From Crocodylus rhombifer (lineage: Eukaryota > Chordata > Crocodylia > Crocodylidae): a stretch of 64,000 nt of DNA. Positions 44,989 through 55,074 of the stretch are shown here, piece after piece. Numbering within the stretch: position 1 is the first letter of the stretch; the number at the start of each line of letters is the position of its first letter. The stretch spans positions 911,859-975,858 of the forward strand of contig JAVSML010024311.1 in the NCBI GenBank assembly GCA_038503035.1, written 5' to 3'. The notes under the pieces were generated by a model. The model had not been told where the DNA came from. It did no database searches and was given only the letters and a program-made list of their open reading frames with translations. A program made the translations under genes and the position numbers.

Positions 44989-45309
44989 GAACAAAATTAT
45001 GACTGAGTCATTGGCGGCCCTCTGTCCTGTGAATCAGTATTAAAGCTGTATTCCAAGAATGTCTAAAATGTAAAAGAAGGGGAACCAAAATATTGTTTCT
45101 ACTACCCCTTTAACTATTTTTTTCCTTTCTTCTTTTCATACCGTGTTTTCAGTTATTCCTACTATTAGGGTATGTACCTATTGTAGGGTCATGTGGAGAT
45201 ACCCAAGGTAGCCTGGGTATCAGAAACAGCTTATCTGCAGCAGCACAGAGCTCCATAAAAGCTAATTTGCCCTTTTGGCTAAGTACAGGGAGGTATGTGG
45301 AACACAGGA
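44989..45309. other. no recognised feature
   Basis: Unique-looking AT-rich sequence between a MITE and a MIR. Confidence 0.5.
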
Positions 45310-45505
45310 GTGGACTTAGAGCTGAGAAGCAGGCAATTCTGAACTTAGGTCTGCTGGTAATTGGTTGTGTGATGCTAGGCAAGTCAGTTTACCAGCTTGG
45401 GCTTTCATTTTCCCATTTAACATGAGGGAAATACCTGTTTCCCAAAGGATAGTGTGAGGTGAATTGGCTGATGATTTTACAAACAGTGTAAGCACAAAAT
45501 GCAAA
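45310..45505 (+). mobile_element. MIR-like SINE
   Basis: It follows the MIR order on the plus strand: AATTGGTTGTGTGATGCTAG, then GCAAGTCAGTTTACC, a CATTTTCCCATTTAACATGA block, GTGTGAGGTGAATTGG, and a 3' part reaching ACAGTGTAAGCACAAAATGC. Confidence 0.65.
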
Positions 45506-45714
45506 TTTTCTGATCCTCCATAGTGAGCAGCTGCAAATACCACTTCTTTCTTTATTGTATTTACTGTTAAGTTTCATAGACATTTCTGATCACAGAAGAG
45601 TAAGAGATAATATGCAACAGAGAAAAAAAAAAGTACTTAGGATGTAATTCTTGATAGATTTATTTTTCTTTGCTATGTGTGATCAGGATAGAAGGTAAGG
45701 TCCAGAAAGATTTT

Positions 45715-46247
45715 GGCTAGGGACAGAAATTACACACAAACCAATGTAAGCGAATGGAAATCGGTTCAAACCTGTAACACAACAGGGCTAAGTGCAGATA
45801 GTCAAAAAGCCTGAGGCTGAATCAATTCAATCTTTGCAGTTAGTCTAAGCTGTGCAGAATGAACTGAAAAGCAAGTGAACAGACATTCACTTTTGCAGGG
45901 GAAGTGCAAAATATCCTGGGATACTGGGGGACTGAGTTAACTTGAATCTGGAGGGGATTTGGGACAGTAGTTCAATAAACTGATTTAACCTAAATCAGTT
46001 AAGTCTGATACTACATCCACCCAGGTTTATCTTAAACTAGTTTTGGCCACGTTGAAAGCAGTTTATGTGCACTGAACTTCCGGGCTAGGGACAGAAATTG
46101 CACACAAACTGGTAGAAGTGATCAGACACTGGTTCAAATCTGTAACAGCAGAAGTTCAGTGCACAGGTTTGTGAAAAGTTGTTCAACCTGAGAAGACTGA
46201 ATCTATTCAGCCTCGGGCTTTTTGACTGTTTATTCATAGCCTTTGAG
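45715..46247. mobile_element. TAGGGACAG-family element, composite copy
   Basis: The left end is GGCTAGGGACAGAAATTACA. A second, internal start GGCTAGGGACAGAAATTGCA lies at 46083. The right end TTTTTGACTGTTTATTCATA, then GCC, is a worn inverted copy. Between them are the family words GATACTGGGGGACTGAGTTA, CAGTTAAGTCTGATACTACA and GTTTATGTGCACTGAACTTC. The doubled start suggests one element joined to, or nested in, another. Confidence 0.65.
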
Positions 46248-48275
46248 AACATGCACAGAAAAAGGTGCTGTGTTTAAGCAAAAAATGCAGAAGATATATT
46301 TGCTCTTCTCTTTAGAGTAGACCAAACTCAATCAAGAATGTTAGGGTCATATTTTTTCAGTCTTCATTTCCAATAACATATTGGAATTTCTTAATATTGG
46401 CCAAAATTAGAGTAGTTTTAGATTAGATCTTCCCTCAATGAGACATCTGAAAGAAGAAATTGGTACTTTCCAAAAAGTCAAACCGATCTAAAATATTTCA
46501 TAATCCAAGTATTATGCCATGCAAAATCATCTTTTGATTTTCAGTTGTTTTATAGTATAGACTATTGAAAACATAGAGTATTGTTTGGAAAATAGACCAT
46601 ATTTTTGAAAGTACAGATTATTATTTTCCATGGGTGACATTTTTAATAGTATCTCTGTTACTTACTTAGGAGCCTAACTTCTGACTTTCAGTAGGACTTA
46701 AACCCATGCGTTTTGGAAATCTGGCCCTGCCTCCAGCATTTCTTTGTTCAGTTTTAAAGTTCTTTATTGACTAATGCTGTTCACACTAGAGACATTTATG
46801 GTGTGAGGTCTATGGTCTTGCACAGGTGTATTTATCAGTGTCTTGTTTATACTCAAACAAAAAGATCATAAACTCTACCTCTGTTGTATTTAGGCTAGAG
46901 AAAGCTTATTTACACCACAACCATAATTAAAATGACCCATAAATAATAATTTCAAATGTACATCCTGAATAGTAATTTGTCAGTTTATAGCTTGCTGCTT
47001 ACATGAGTAACATGCCATGTAAATGAATTAATTGCCAAACTGCTTAGGGTAGCATATAAGTTACAAGTTGCAGCAGGAAACGTTGAACAATTTATGAGTA
47101 TTAGATTTTCTGCCCAGAGTGCACAACGTTTTTCAAACACTGCCTGACTGTTTTGCTGTATAGACAATGATGTCAATAAGATTTATATGTAAAATATCTG
47201 GAACAATTACAAAGGCTGAAAGTTTTTGAAACTCAGAACCAACAACCAGCAGTCTACTGCAATATGTGCAACTGTCTGCCCATTGGTCTCTAATGTTTGT
47301 TCTTTCTGGGACAAAGCCTCTTGCATCTAGTTAAAAAGTTATGACAGTCTCTCAAAAAGTTATGGCCGTCCCTCAGTGGGGAGAAGTGAGGTTTCACTGA
47401 AAGGAAGGGCAAGATTCAGGGAAACTGAGACAGGTATCCGAATGCCTGTATGCCAGAGAAAACAACTCCATGAGAGCTCCTTTTCCCCTAACACAGAGGA
47501 AAACTTGGGATTAGACAGACTTACAGAAAGGGAGATATGGGGAGGGAGAACATAAATCTAGATAGCTCCCCTATCCAATTTCCCTTCCAATAGGGGGTTC
47601 AGTACTGAAGGGACACTCACAAAACAGTCCCACTATCAACCTGTGGAGGAAGCTCTGAGGATCTACCCAGTACACTGTCCACTTATTTATGCTATGAATT
47701 GGAGATAGGAATTGTCCCATTATTGTGACTACACTAATCTGCTTTCAGTGGCAGGAGTTACAATAGGTCAGTATCTACCTAGAGCTATCTTTCAATTGCT
47801 ATGTGCTGAAGGTTGGTTTAAATTTAGGATTTGGGATATGTCATTTCTGCCTAACATTGCCTATTATTACAAGCTTCTTCCATGAAATTCCAGTTAAAAG
47901 TATGTCACATTCTACCAAAGGATCTTTATTAAGGCCAAAATATATCTTTGCCTTTTCCATATAGTCTATAGGACAGATGAACTAGTGATAGAGCTATTAA
48001 AACAAGCCTCTTATTTGTTAAACCACCAAAAATTAAATCATGTTTTGAGTACACTGAATATTTGTAAAAGGTGCCTCTTCATTTTTGTTTTATGTGAAAA
48101 TCATCCATTATTACTGAAACTTTCTGAACAAGAAATTTTAGAACAGAAAAAAATAAATGGGTTTTAAATAGAAGTAAGAGAATGAAAATGAGAAAGGAAG
48201 AGTGTAGGAGATCATCAGAAAAATATTTTATAATAGCTACTACAAAAAAAATTTGTGGAAATAGGTTTATTTACA
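46248..48275. other. no recognised gene; small direct repeat
   Basis: Unique-looking AT-rich sequence. AAAAAGTTATG followed by ACAGTCTCTC and then CCGTCCCTC is duplicated in tandem at 47333-47373. Confidence 0.5.
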
Positions 48276-48552
48276 AGGGCCACATTTACACAAGATGCTG
48301 ACTACACAGTAGCTCATTACTACTGTGCAGTAGTGTCACGTGGCCCGAAGCATGATGTGATGCTACTGTGCAGTAGTAATGAGCTATTAAGCAGTCAGCA
48401 TCACCTAAAAGCCATTTGGTGCTGCTGCTGCACAGTAACTCCAGCTACTGCACAGTCATTACACACTTGTATCTACAAGTACTTTTAGATACAAGTACTA
48501 AATGTATAAACAAGTAATTACTGCACAGTCAGCATCTCGTGCAGATACACTC
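48276..48552. mobile_element. MITE, CTACACATG-end family, with strong internal hairpin
   Basis: The left end is GGGCCACATTTACACAAGAT and the right part is CAGTCAGCATCTCGTGCAGA, then TACACTC. The 40-bp arms 48294-48333 and 48363-48402 are almost perfect reverse complements (GATGCTGACTACACAGTAGC against GCTATTAAGCAGTCAGCATC). A second small palindrome AGTACTTTTAGATACAAGTACT is near 48478. Confidence 0.7.
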
Positions 48553-48654
48553 AAGAAGTACTGTAATTTACTCATATACCACACATACCTTTCCCTCAAA
48601 AATTTAGCTTTCCAAAATTGGAACGTGTATCTTAATGAGAGAAGCTGCTTTTTG

Positions 48655-48910
48655 TGCCCAGAATTGAAGCACCCCACTTTGATTCCTTCTCCACCCAAAG
48701 TTTAAAACCATCTGCCTGGCGGCAGCAGTGGCATTTCTATTCAGGCAGCTGAGGGAGTCAGTTGATTTAATGGCTCATTACTTTACACTCCACAGATGTT
48801 AATATCTGTCTGTTCTTTTGGTCTGGATATTCCACCAACCAGGCTAACCTTTTTTCAGGGAATATTGCTGCCTGTGAGCTACTTCTGGTCTCCTTTTTTC
48901 TATTTCACAA
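48655..48910 (+). repeat. unclassified duplicated segment, copy 2
   Basis: Same-orientation partner of 43215-43495. Shared blocks are CCACCCAAAGTTTAAAACCA, GCCTGGCGGCAGCAGTGGCA and CTCCACAGATGTTAATA. It follows closely after the MITE at 48276. Confidence 0.55.
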
Positions 48911-50039
48911 ATAGAAATTCATAGATCTGCCCACAGAGAGTAATCTCCAGCAGTAGGTATAGTTGCAACTTCTAGCAGGAAAGAGAGGGCAGAGGGCAAG
49001 TGAGATGAAGATTAGGCTATGCATCCATAACACTACAAAAATCAATTTTTCTTCATATTGCCCTTCTAAAAAATAAGGTACATGTCTTATGTGAGGGGCA
49101 CATGGTATGCAAGACAATACAATATTAGTTAAATGTTTTTGCTGCTGTCTCAGCTACTGTTCTGACATTGTTCTGACTCAAGATAGGCTCTTGAGTTCCA
49201 TTTTTTCAGTATTGCACATTTTCATGTCATCTATAGCTAATAATAATTAATAAAGTTCCTTCACTGACACAGGATGGATCAGTCCACTTATCTGCCTCTG
49301 AAATGCTAAGAACATTTATGTTTTTGAGATGAGACCAGATGGTCAAAAAAGCATCCAACTATATGTAAATATGAAAACATTTAGATATTTTCTGTGCAAA
49401 GACAAAAGCAATTGCCAGAAGCCAGAGTTAACAGCTGGCGTCTTGGATAAGCAATGACAAAATGCACCAGCTGGGAATAAGAGAAATCAGTGGAGTATGA
49501 ACGAATGCAAACTTGTCTTCAAGTATATCTGAGGTCAAGCAGCATTTGAGGTGCTTGTGATATACCTGGGAGACAGTTTACATAAGAAAAAAAAAGCAGG
49601 TAATGTTTTCATTTGTCTCCAGAAAGACTTCTTACCTGTGACACTATGGAAGAGAACTTTAATGGTTTGTTGCTACAATGTAACTTCATGGGATTAGAGT
49701 CAAGATCTGAATCCAAAAGCAACAAACTGTTTTAGGAGGAAAACAGCAAGGGAGGAAACATTCATAGGTATTTTTAAAATAGGTGAGGAGAAGATAGAAA
49801 GAATAATACAATATTGCAATGCCCCAGTATGTAGATATAGGAAAATGATACGCAGAGATGTACCAAGCTTATTCAGCTCCTGGAACTGGAGGTGGGAGTG
49901 AGGAGGAAGGAAAGGGAATTTTTATTTTCACGAGTACTATGCACATAGAAGGTAACATCAGTGTAAGGTTGGGCAGAAGCAGCTATTAGCTCTTAGCTAA
50001 ACTGGAGAAATGGGAATTAATATATATTATACTTAAAAC
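48911..50039. other. no recognised feature
   Basis: Unique-looking AT-rich sequence with no supported gene. Confidence 0.5.
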
Positions 50040-50232
50040 TGACTAATGCATAGGTTAAGAGGGAGACTACAGTGGGTTATATTAAAAATGGAGTTATCTA
50101 GTTGGAAAGCAGTTGTGAACAGCATTCCTCAAGACTGTTTAATCCTATTTAATACTTTGATCTTGGTGCAGGAATTACATAGGTGCTCATTAAATTTGTG
50201 GAGGATACAAAATAGAGGATTATTGGTAATAT

Positions 50233-51272
50233 AGATTCATAGACGTTAGGGTCAGAAGGGACCTCAATAGGTCATCAAGTCCAACCCCCTACCCTGGGCA
50301 GGAAAGAGCGCTGGGGTCAGATGACCCCAGCTAGGTGCTTGTCCAGTCTCCTCTTGAAGACCCCCAAGGTAGGGGAGAGCACCACCTCCCTTGGAAGGCC
50401 ATTCCAGATTCTGGCAACCCTTACTGTGAAGAAGTTCTTCCGATGTCCAACCTAAATTTGCTCTCCATCAATTTGTGGCCAATGTTCCTAGTTACTCCAG
50501 AGGGTGCCCTAGTAAATAGAGCATCTCCTATTCCCCGCTGCCCTCCCCTGATGAATTTATAGGGAGCCAGAAGATCACCTCTCAGCCTTCTCTTGTGAAA
50601 ACTGGAGAGATCTAGGTCCCTCGGTCTCTCCTCTTAAGGCGTTGCCTGCAGGCCTCTCTGACCATACGAGTGGCTCTCCTCTGATCCCTCTCCAGATTCT
50701 CTGCATCCTTCTTGAAGTGTGGTACTCCAACTGCAGCCTGATCAGTGCCACATAGAGGGGAAGCATCACCTCTCTGGTCCTGTTCGTCGTGCATCTGCTA
50801 ATGCATGATAAAGTGCAGCTAGTCTTGTTGATCACTTTGTCAAATTGACTCATGTTCATCTTGGAATCAGCTATGATTCCAAGATCCCATTTTTGCTACT
50901 GTGCTGCTGAGAAGGTCATCCCTCAGCCTGTAGGTGTTTTGGTGGTTCTTTTTGCCCAGGTGCAGCACTTTCCACTTGTCTTTGTTGAACTGCATCCTGT
51001 TTCATTCTACCCACTTTTCCAACCTGTCCAGATCCACCTGGATACGTTCCTTACCCTCTGATGTGTTAACTTTGTCCCATAATTTGGTATCATCTGCAAA
51101 CTTGGACAGGGTGCTCTCCATGCCCTTGTCCAAGTCACTGATGAAGACATTGAATAGTACTGGTCCAAGGACCAAGCCTTGCGGGACTCCACTCCCCACA
51201 TCTTTCCAGGTCAATATTGACCCATCCACCACTACTCTTTGGGTGTGACCCCTAAGCCAATATGGAGGAAGA
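50233..51272 (-). mobile_element. CR1 LINE copy E
   Basis: The 3' end on the minus strand is GGTCCCTTCTGACCCTAACG, then TCTATGAATCT, at 50233. The 5' end is at about 51272, with coding text YWLRGHTQRVVVDGSI. In between lie GLVLGPVLFNVFISDLDKGM and LSKFADDTKLW, then MNMSQFDKVINKTSCTLSC and TNRTREVMLPLYVAL. Several stops are present. Its 3' end resembles copy B (GGTCACCTGACCCCA), so B and E probably share a subfamily. Confidence 0.88.
51002..51232 (-). pseudogene. CR1 reverse transcriptase palm fragment (copy E)
   Basis: A 76-residue frame with the SGVPQGLVLGPVLFNVFISD block and an intact FADDTKLW catalytic box, then a VDLDRLEKWVE tail. It continues out of frame at 50575-50859 as the MNMSQFDKVINK segment. 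Confidence 0.8.
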
Positions 51273-51935
51273 TCATATTGTACAAGAAGAATTAGAAAAT
51301 CTTAACTCTAATAATCTAGAGTTAAAATTGCTTTGGGAACAATACCAAGGACTTTATGTAGAGACAACAGAGGAAAAAGTGACCTAGGTGTCATGGCTAA
51401 TCATTAACCACCAGTGTGATTCATCAGTGAAAATGGCTAATACAATTCTGAGATATATTAGATAGAGTATTTTTAGCACAGACAGGGAAGTAAAAGTGTC
51501 ACTGGTAAAACACTACTTAAAATACTAGCAGTAGCTCTGGCAACCTATGTTAAAAAAAGGATAAATGGGGACAAGTGAAGAAAAAGTCTATGAAGATGAC
51601 TGAAGAAATGGAGAACCTATTTCATTAAAGACTAAAAGATCTTTGCTTGTTTAGTTCAAAATGAAGGTTGATATGAAATAGGATTATTCTTCATAAATAT
51701 ATTTGGGGGTGAGTCTTGAGGATGGAGAAGAATTATTAAAATTAGGGACAATATTGATACAAAGTCATATGGTTGTAAAGTGGACATGAACAAATTTAGA
51801 CTGGAAATTAGAAGGTTCCTAATAATTAGAGAATAGTCATTCTAAAATGGTATTCCAAACAAAGTCACGGAAAGAAATTTCAAGATGAAGCATCATAAAT
51901 TTATGGAAGGGAGAAAGAGGCGATCTCAGAGTACT

Positions 51936-52199
51936 AGCTAGAACACAGGACATGTGGTTTCAAGAGTCTGGTATCCTGAGGAGAGGTTAAAAGGAAATTT
52001 TATCATCATAGAAATTACGCTATCTCTCGGAAATGTTTAGTTCAGTAATCTTGTAGCAAAACCCCCAGTTTTTCTTTTTTTTTTTAAATTTTAAAATGCA
52101 TTCCCTCCCCTTCCCCAACAATTTCTGACTTTTTCTTTCCCTCTCTATCCCCTATAGATAAGTATAAGTTTGTTAAGACATAGGATAAGCTTCAGCAGG
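51936..52199. other. no recognised feature
   Basis: Unique-looking AT-rich sequence including a T run at 52074-52087. Confidence 0.5.
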
Positions 52200-52375
52200 T
52201 TTCCCAGGTTTCTGCATCAGTTTCTTTCCTGGCTGTCTCCTCCTTGCCACCACTTATCTGCCCTCTGCCCCCCCCCCCAATATCTCAGCTGTCTGCCTCA
52301 GTTTCCAGCCCCAAGCTCCCAGGTTTCTGTCTGTCTGTCTCTTTCCTGGCTGTCTCTTCCTTGCCACCAGGCTTT
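52200..52375 (+). repeat. tandem duplication of about 118 bp
   Basis: CCCAGGTTTCTGCATCAGTT, followed by CTTTCCTGGCTGTCTCCTCC, at 52203 recurs at 52319 as CCCAGGTTTCTGTCTGTCTG, followed by CTTTCCTGGCTGTCTCTTCC. A poly(C) run lies between at 52269-52279. Pyrimidine-rich and non-coding. Confidence 0.75.
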
Positions 52376-52596
52376 TTCCCCTTGCACAAGTGACCTCAAG
52401 TAACCCTGGGCCACTTGATCTTAAGTAAACCCAAGCCTCAGCCAGCTTCTCTCTAGCCCACTGGTTCTAATCCTGGTTGTGGCAACTTTCACTTCCTACA
52501 CTTTAACTCTCTCTCTCACTTTAACCTTCCCCCAAGTACTCCAGGTACCCCAAGCATACTCATACATACCGTACCATCCAAGTTAGGAACTTACTT

Positions 52597-52880
52597 GTGT
52601 GTAAGTGTAGGCGGGTTGTATGTGTGTGAACTGGTGAGTGTGTATGTGTGTGTGTATATATATATATATATACGTCATTGTGTGCATGATATATGAATTA
52701 GTGATCTGTATATGTGTACTGAGTGTGTGGGTATGGACAATTGATTTTTGTCTAACTTTTGGGGTGTATAGTATATGTGCTTGAACTGGTGATAGGTATG
52801 CATATACCTAGGCTAGTTTGGATGTGTATGTGCCTGAGTTGGTAGTGTGTGTGTGTGTATACACCTAATTGATTTGTGTG
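52597..52880 (+). repeat. GT/TA-rich degenerate minisatellite
   Basis: A mixture of TGTGTGTATG, (TA)n (52654-52672) and recurring phrases such as GAACTGGTGA, GAATTAGTGA, GAACTGGTGA and TGAGTTGGTAG spaced by GT runs. It looks like an old expanded GT microsatellite with a higher-order repeat. Confidence 0.65.
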
Positions 52881-53242
52881 TTTGTATATGTGCAATTGTG
52901 TCACGCCCTCCTGTCTAACAGCGCAATATTGAGATCCTGAGAGCTGGTCTGACCCCACAGAGCTGGCAACAATCCCATCTTACAAAGTTTCTGCTAGTCA
53001 CCTCCAGCAGCATCACCTCTGAAGAACTGGAAAGAATTGGAAAGTGACTGAAGCTAGAACTGATACAGAGGAGTGCCAGAACTAAATGAAACCAAGATAT
53101 ATGGATCTTGCTCATAAGCTCATAGCAAGGTAGCTATTGGTCCTCATTTCTAAAACTTTTCTTAGAAAAGTTTATTAAGGAGGCCATCCTTGATGGACTG
53201 GCCCAGGCTAACATCCTAAGGGATAGCCAGCATGGGCTTGTT

Positions 53243-53425
53243 GTGGGTAGGTCTTGTTTGACCAATCTCTTTTCCTTCTATGACCAGGTGACCTATCACC
53301 TGGACAAGGGAGAAGAGATTGATGTCATATATCTTGACTTCAAAAAAGCTTTTGATCTGGTATCCCTTGATCACCTCTTGGCCAAACTGGCCAGTTGTGG
53401 CCTTGGCTCCACCACGATCTGCTGA
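53243..53425 (+). pseudogene. CR1 reverse transcriptase motif A fragment (copy F)
   Basis: A 60-residue frame with SCLTNLFSFYDQVTYHLDKG and DVIYLDFKKAFDLVS, which contains the first catalytic aspartate (motif A, D-x2-F/K-x-AFD). It ends in a stop at 53425, after which the text continues as the W-L-R-G-Q-T-Q-R-V-type segment. Confidence 0.85.
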
Positions 53426-53494
53426 CTGGGAAATTGGCTCCGTGGTCAGACCCAGAGGGTTGTAATTGATGGCAGTCACTCATCATGGTGCCCT

Positions 53495-54196
53495 GTGACC
53501 AGTGGGGTCCCTCAAGGCTCTGTCCTGGGACCCATACTGTTCAACATCTTCATTAATGATGTGGACATTGGAGTCAGGAGTGGACTGGCCAAGTTCGCCG
53601 ATGACACCAAACTTTGGGGCAAAGCATCCACGCCAGAAGATAGGCGGGTGATCCAGGCTGACCTGGACAAGCTCAGCAAATGGGCGGACAAGAACCTCAT
53701 GGTGTTTAACACCGAAAAATGCAAGGTTCTCCACCTTGGGAGGAAAAACCTGCAGCATCCTTATAGGTTCGGCAGTGCTACGTTGGATAGCACTACAGAA
53801 GAAAGAGACTTGGGGGTCATCATTGACCACAAGATGAACATGAGCCTGCAACGCGATGCTGCGGCTAGTAAAGCAACCAAAACGCTGGCGTGCATCCATA
53901 GGTGCTTCTTGAGCAAATCCCAGGATGTCATTCTCCCCTTGTACTCAGCATTGGTGAGGCCGCAGCTGGAGTACTGCGTCCAGTTTTGGGCTCCACAATT
54001 CAAAAAGGATGTGGAGAAGCTTGAGAGAGTCCAGAGGAGAGCCACGTGCATGATCGACGATAGGCTGAGAGACATGGGACTCTTTAGCCTGGAAAAGCGT
54101 AGGCTCAGGGGTGATCTGATGGCCACCTATAAGTTTATCAGGGTGACCACCAGGATCTGGGGGAACATTTGTTCACCAGAGCGCCCCAAGGGATGA
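53495..54196 (+). pseudogene. CR1 reverse transcriptase, catalytic and C-terminal part (copy F)
   Basis: A 233-residue frame, the longest LINE frame here. It opens with SGVPQGSVLGPILFNIFIND (motif B region) and has AKFADDTKLWGKA, the FADD catalytic box. It then has RDLGVIIDHKMNMSLQ, RPQLEYCVQFWAPQFKKD and LEKRRLRGDLMATYKFIR. The protein would have reverse-transcribed CR1 RNA. The frame shifts near 54170 into the final segment [19 protein letters not shown] (54169-54372). The assigned start is only the first methionine, not a real one. Confidence 0.92.
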
Positions 54197-54689
54197 CGAG
54201 GTCGAACGGTCACAAACTCCTGCAAGACCGTTTCAGGCTGGACATAAGGAAGAATTTCTTTACTGTCCGAGCCCCCAAGGTCTGGAACAGTCTGCCATCG
54301 GAGGTGGTTCAAGCACCTACATTGAACACCTTCAAGAGTAAATTGGATGCTTATCTTGCTGGGATCCTATGACCCCAGCTGACTTCCTGCCCTTTGGGCG
54401 GGGGGCTGGACTTGATGATCTCCCTAGGTCCCTTCCAGCCCTGATGTCTATGAAATCTATGAAATCTATGAGAAATGGACTGCAAAAAGTCCTGTTTTTT
54501 CAGTTAACTGGTGGAAATACATGTCAGTTATTTGTCCTTGTGATTCTATTGGCTGTGCCTAAAGGTAGGGCAGTGCACAACTAGGAGGAGCAGGGTTCCA
54601 AGGCAGCCAGGGAGGGAGGAAGATGGCCGTTCTGTGGTGGACCCACCGGCCTCACCCCTTGCTGCTGATTGGCTGAGGGGGGTTCCCCC

Positions 54690-55065
54690 CATACCAAGGG
54701 GATGTCCTGGGGATGAATCAGTGGCCACCCTAGGTCATAGTCAAACCTCTCAGACTTGGGGTTAGGAAGGAAGTTTCCCCCAGACAAACTGTCAAGTGTG
54801 GGGATGTTTTCTTTCTATAGTGTGGATCATCTGAGAATATATTAAATAACAAATTCCCTGCCATTGCTGTGGCTCAGACACTACTGGTTCCCTTATCTCT
54901 CCTGCTCTCTTCTAGGGATTTTTAATTGGGTAATTTGTGGCTACAGTGTGGAAAAGGGGCCTGAGTGGATGATCCAGTGGACAACTGGTTGTCTGTGAAC
55001 ACAACCAACTGTATTAGATGGTCTGGGAGGCCCCTTAAGTCTTATGTTCCTAAGTGATACAGTAC
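54690..55065 (+). mobile_element. older CR1 3'-UTR relic
   Basis: Text such as GGGGTTAGGAAGGAAGTTTC, then CCCCCAGACAAACTGTCAAG, and the ending TAGATGGTCTGGGAGGCCCC, then TTAAGTCTTATGTTCCTA, matches the layout of reptile CR1 3' untranslated ends (GGxCAGGAAGGAATTTTCCCCC ... ctAGATGATCTxGGAGGTCCC). More diverged than copy F next to it. Confidence 0.5.
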
Positions 55066-55074
55066 CAAGGAGCT

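Larger units (their letters stand above)
50040..51935 (+). mobile_element. ancient CR1/L3-like LINE relic, split by CR1 copy E
   Basis: The element proper is 50040-50232 and 51273-51935. The left part translates to a degraded SIPQDCLILFNTLIL (compare GVPQGSVLGPLLFNIFIN). The right part gives INHQCDSSVKMANTILRYIR, then STDREVKVSLVKHYLK (compare VKKANxILGCIxRS, SRxREVILPLYxALVRP). The 3' region WRGDLRV-type text and a noncoding tail follow. It is far more decayed than the CR1 inside it. Confidence 0.6.
53160..54472 (+). mobile_element. CR1 LINE copy F, best preserved
   Basis: Starts within the reverse transcriptase (CTTAGAAAAGTTTATTAAGG, matching copy C at 17138) and ends CTAGGTCCCTTCCAGCCCTG, then ATGTCTATGAAATCTATGAA, at about 54472. 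Protein segments are long and only a few frame breaks are seen. With copy C it defines one subfamily. The endonuclease and 5' part are absent, so it is inactive. Confidence 0.92.
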
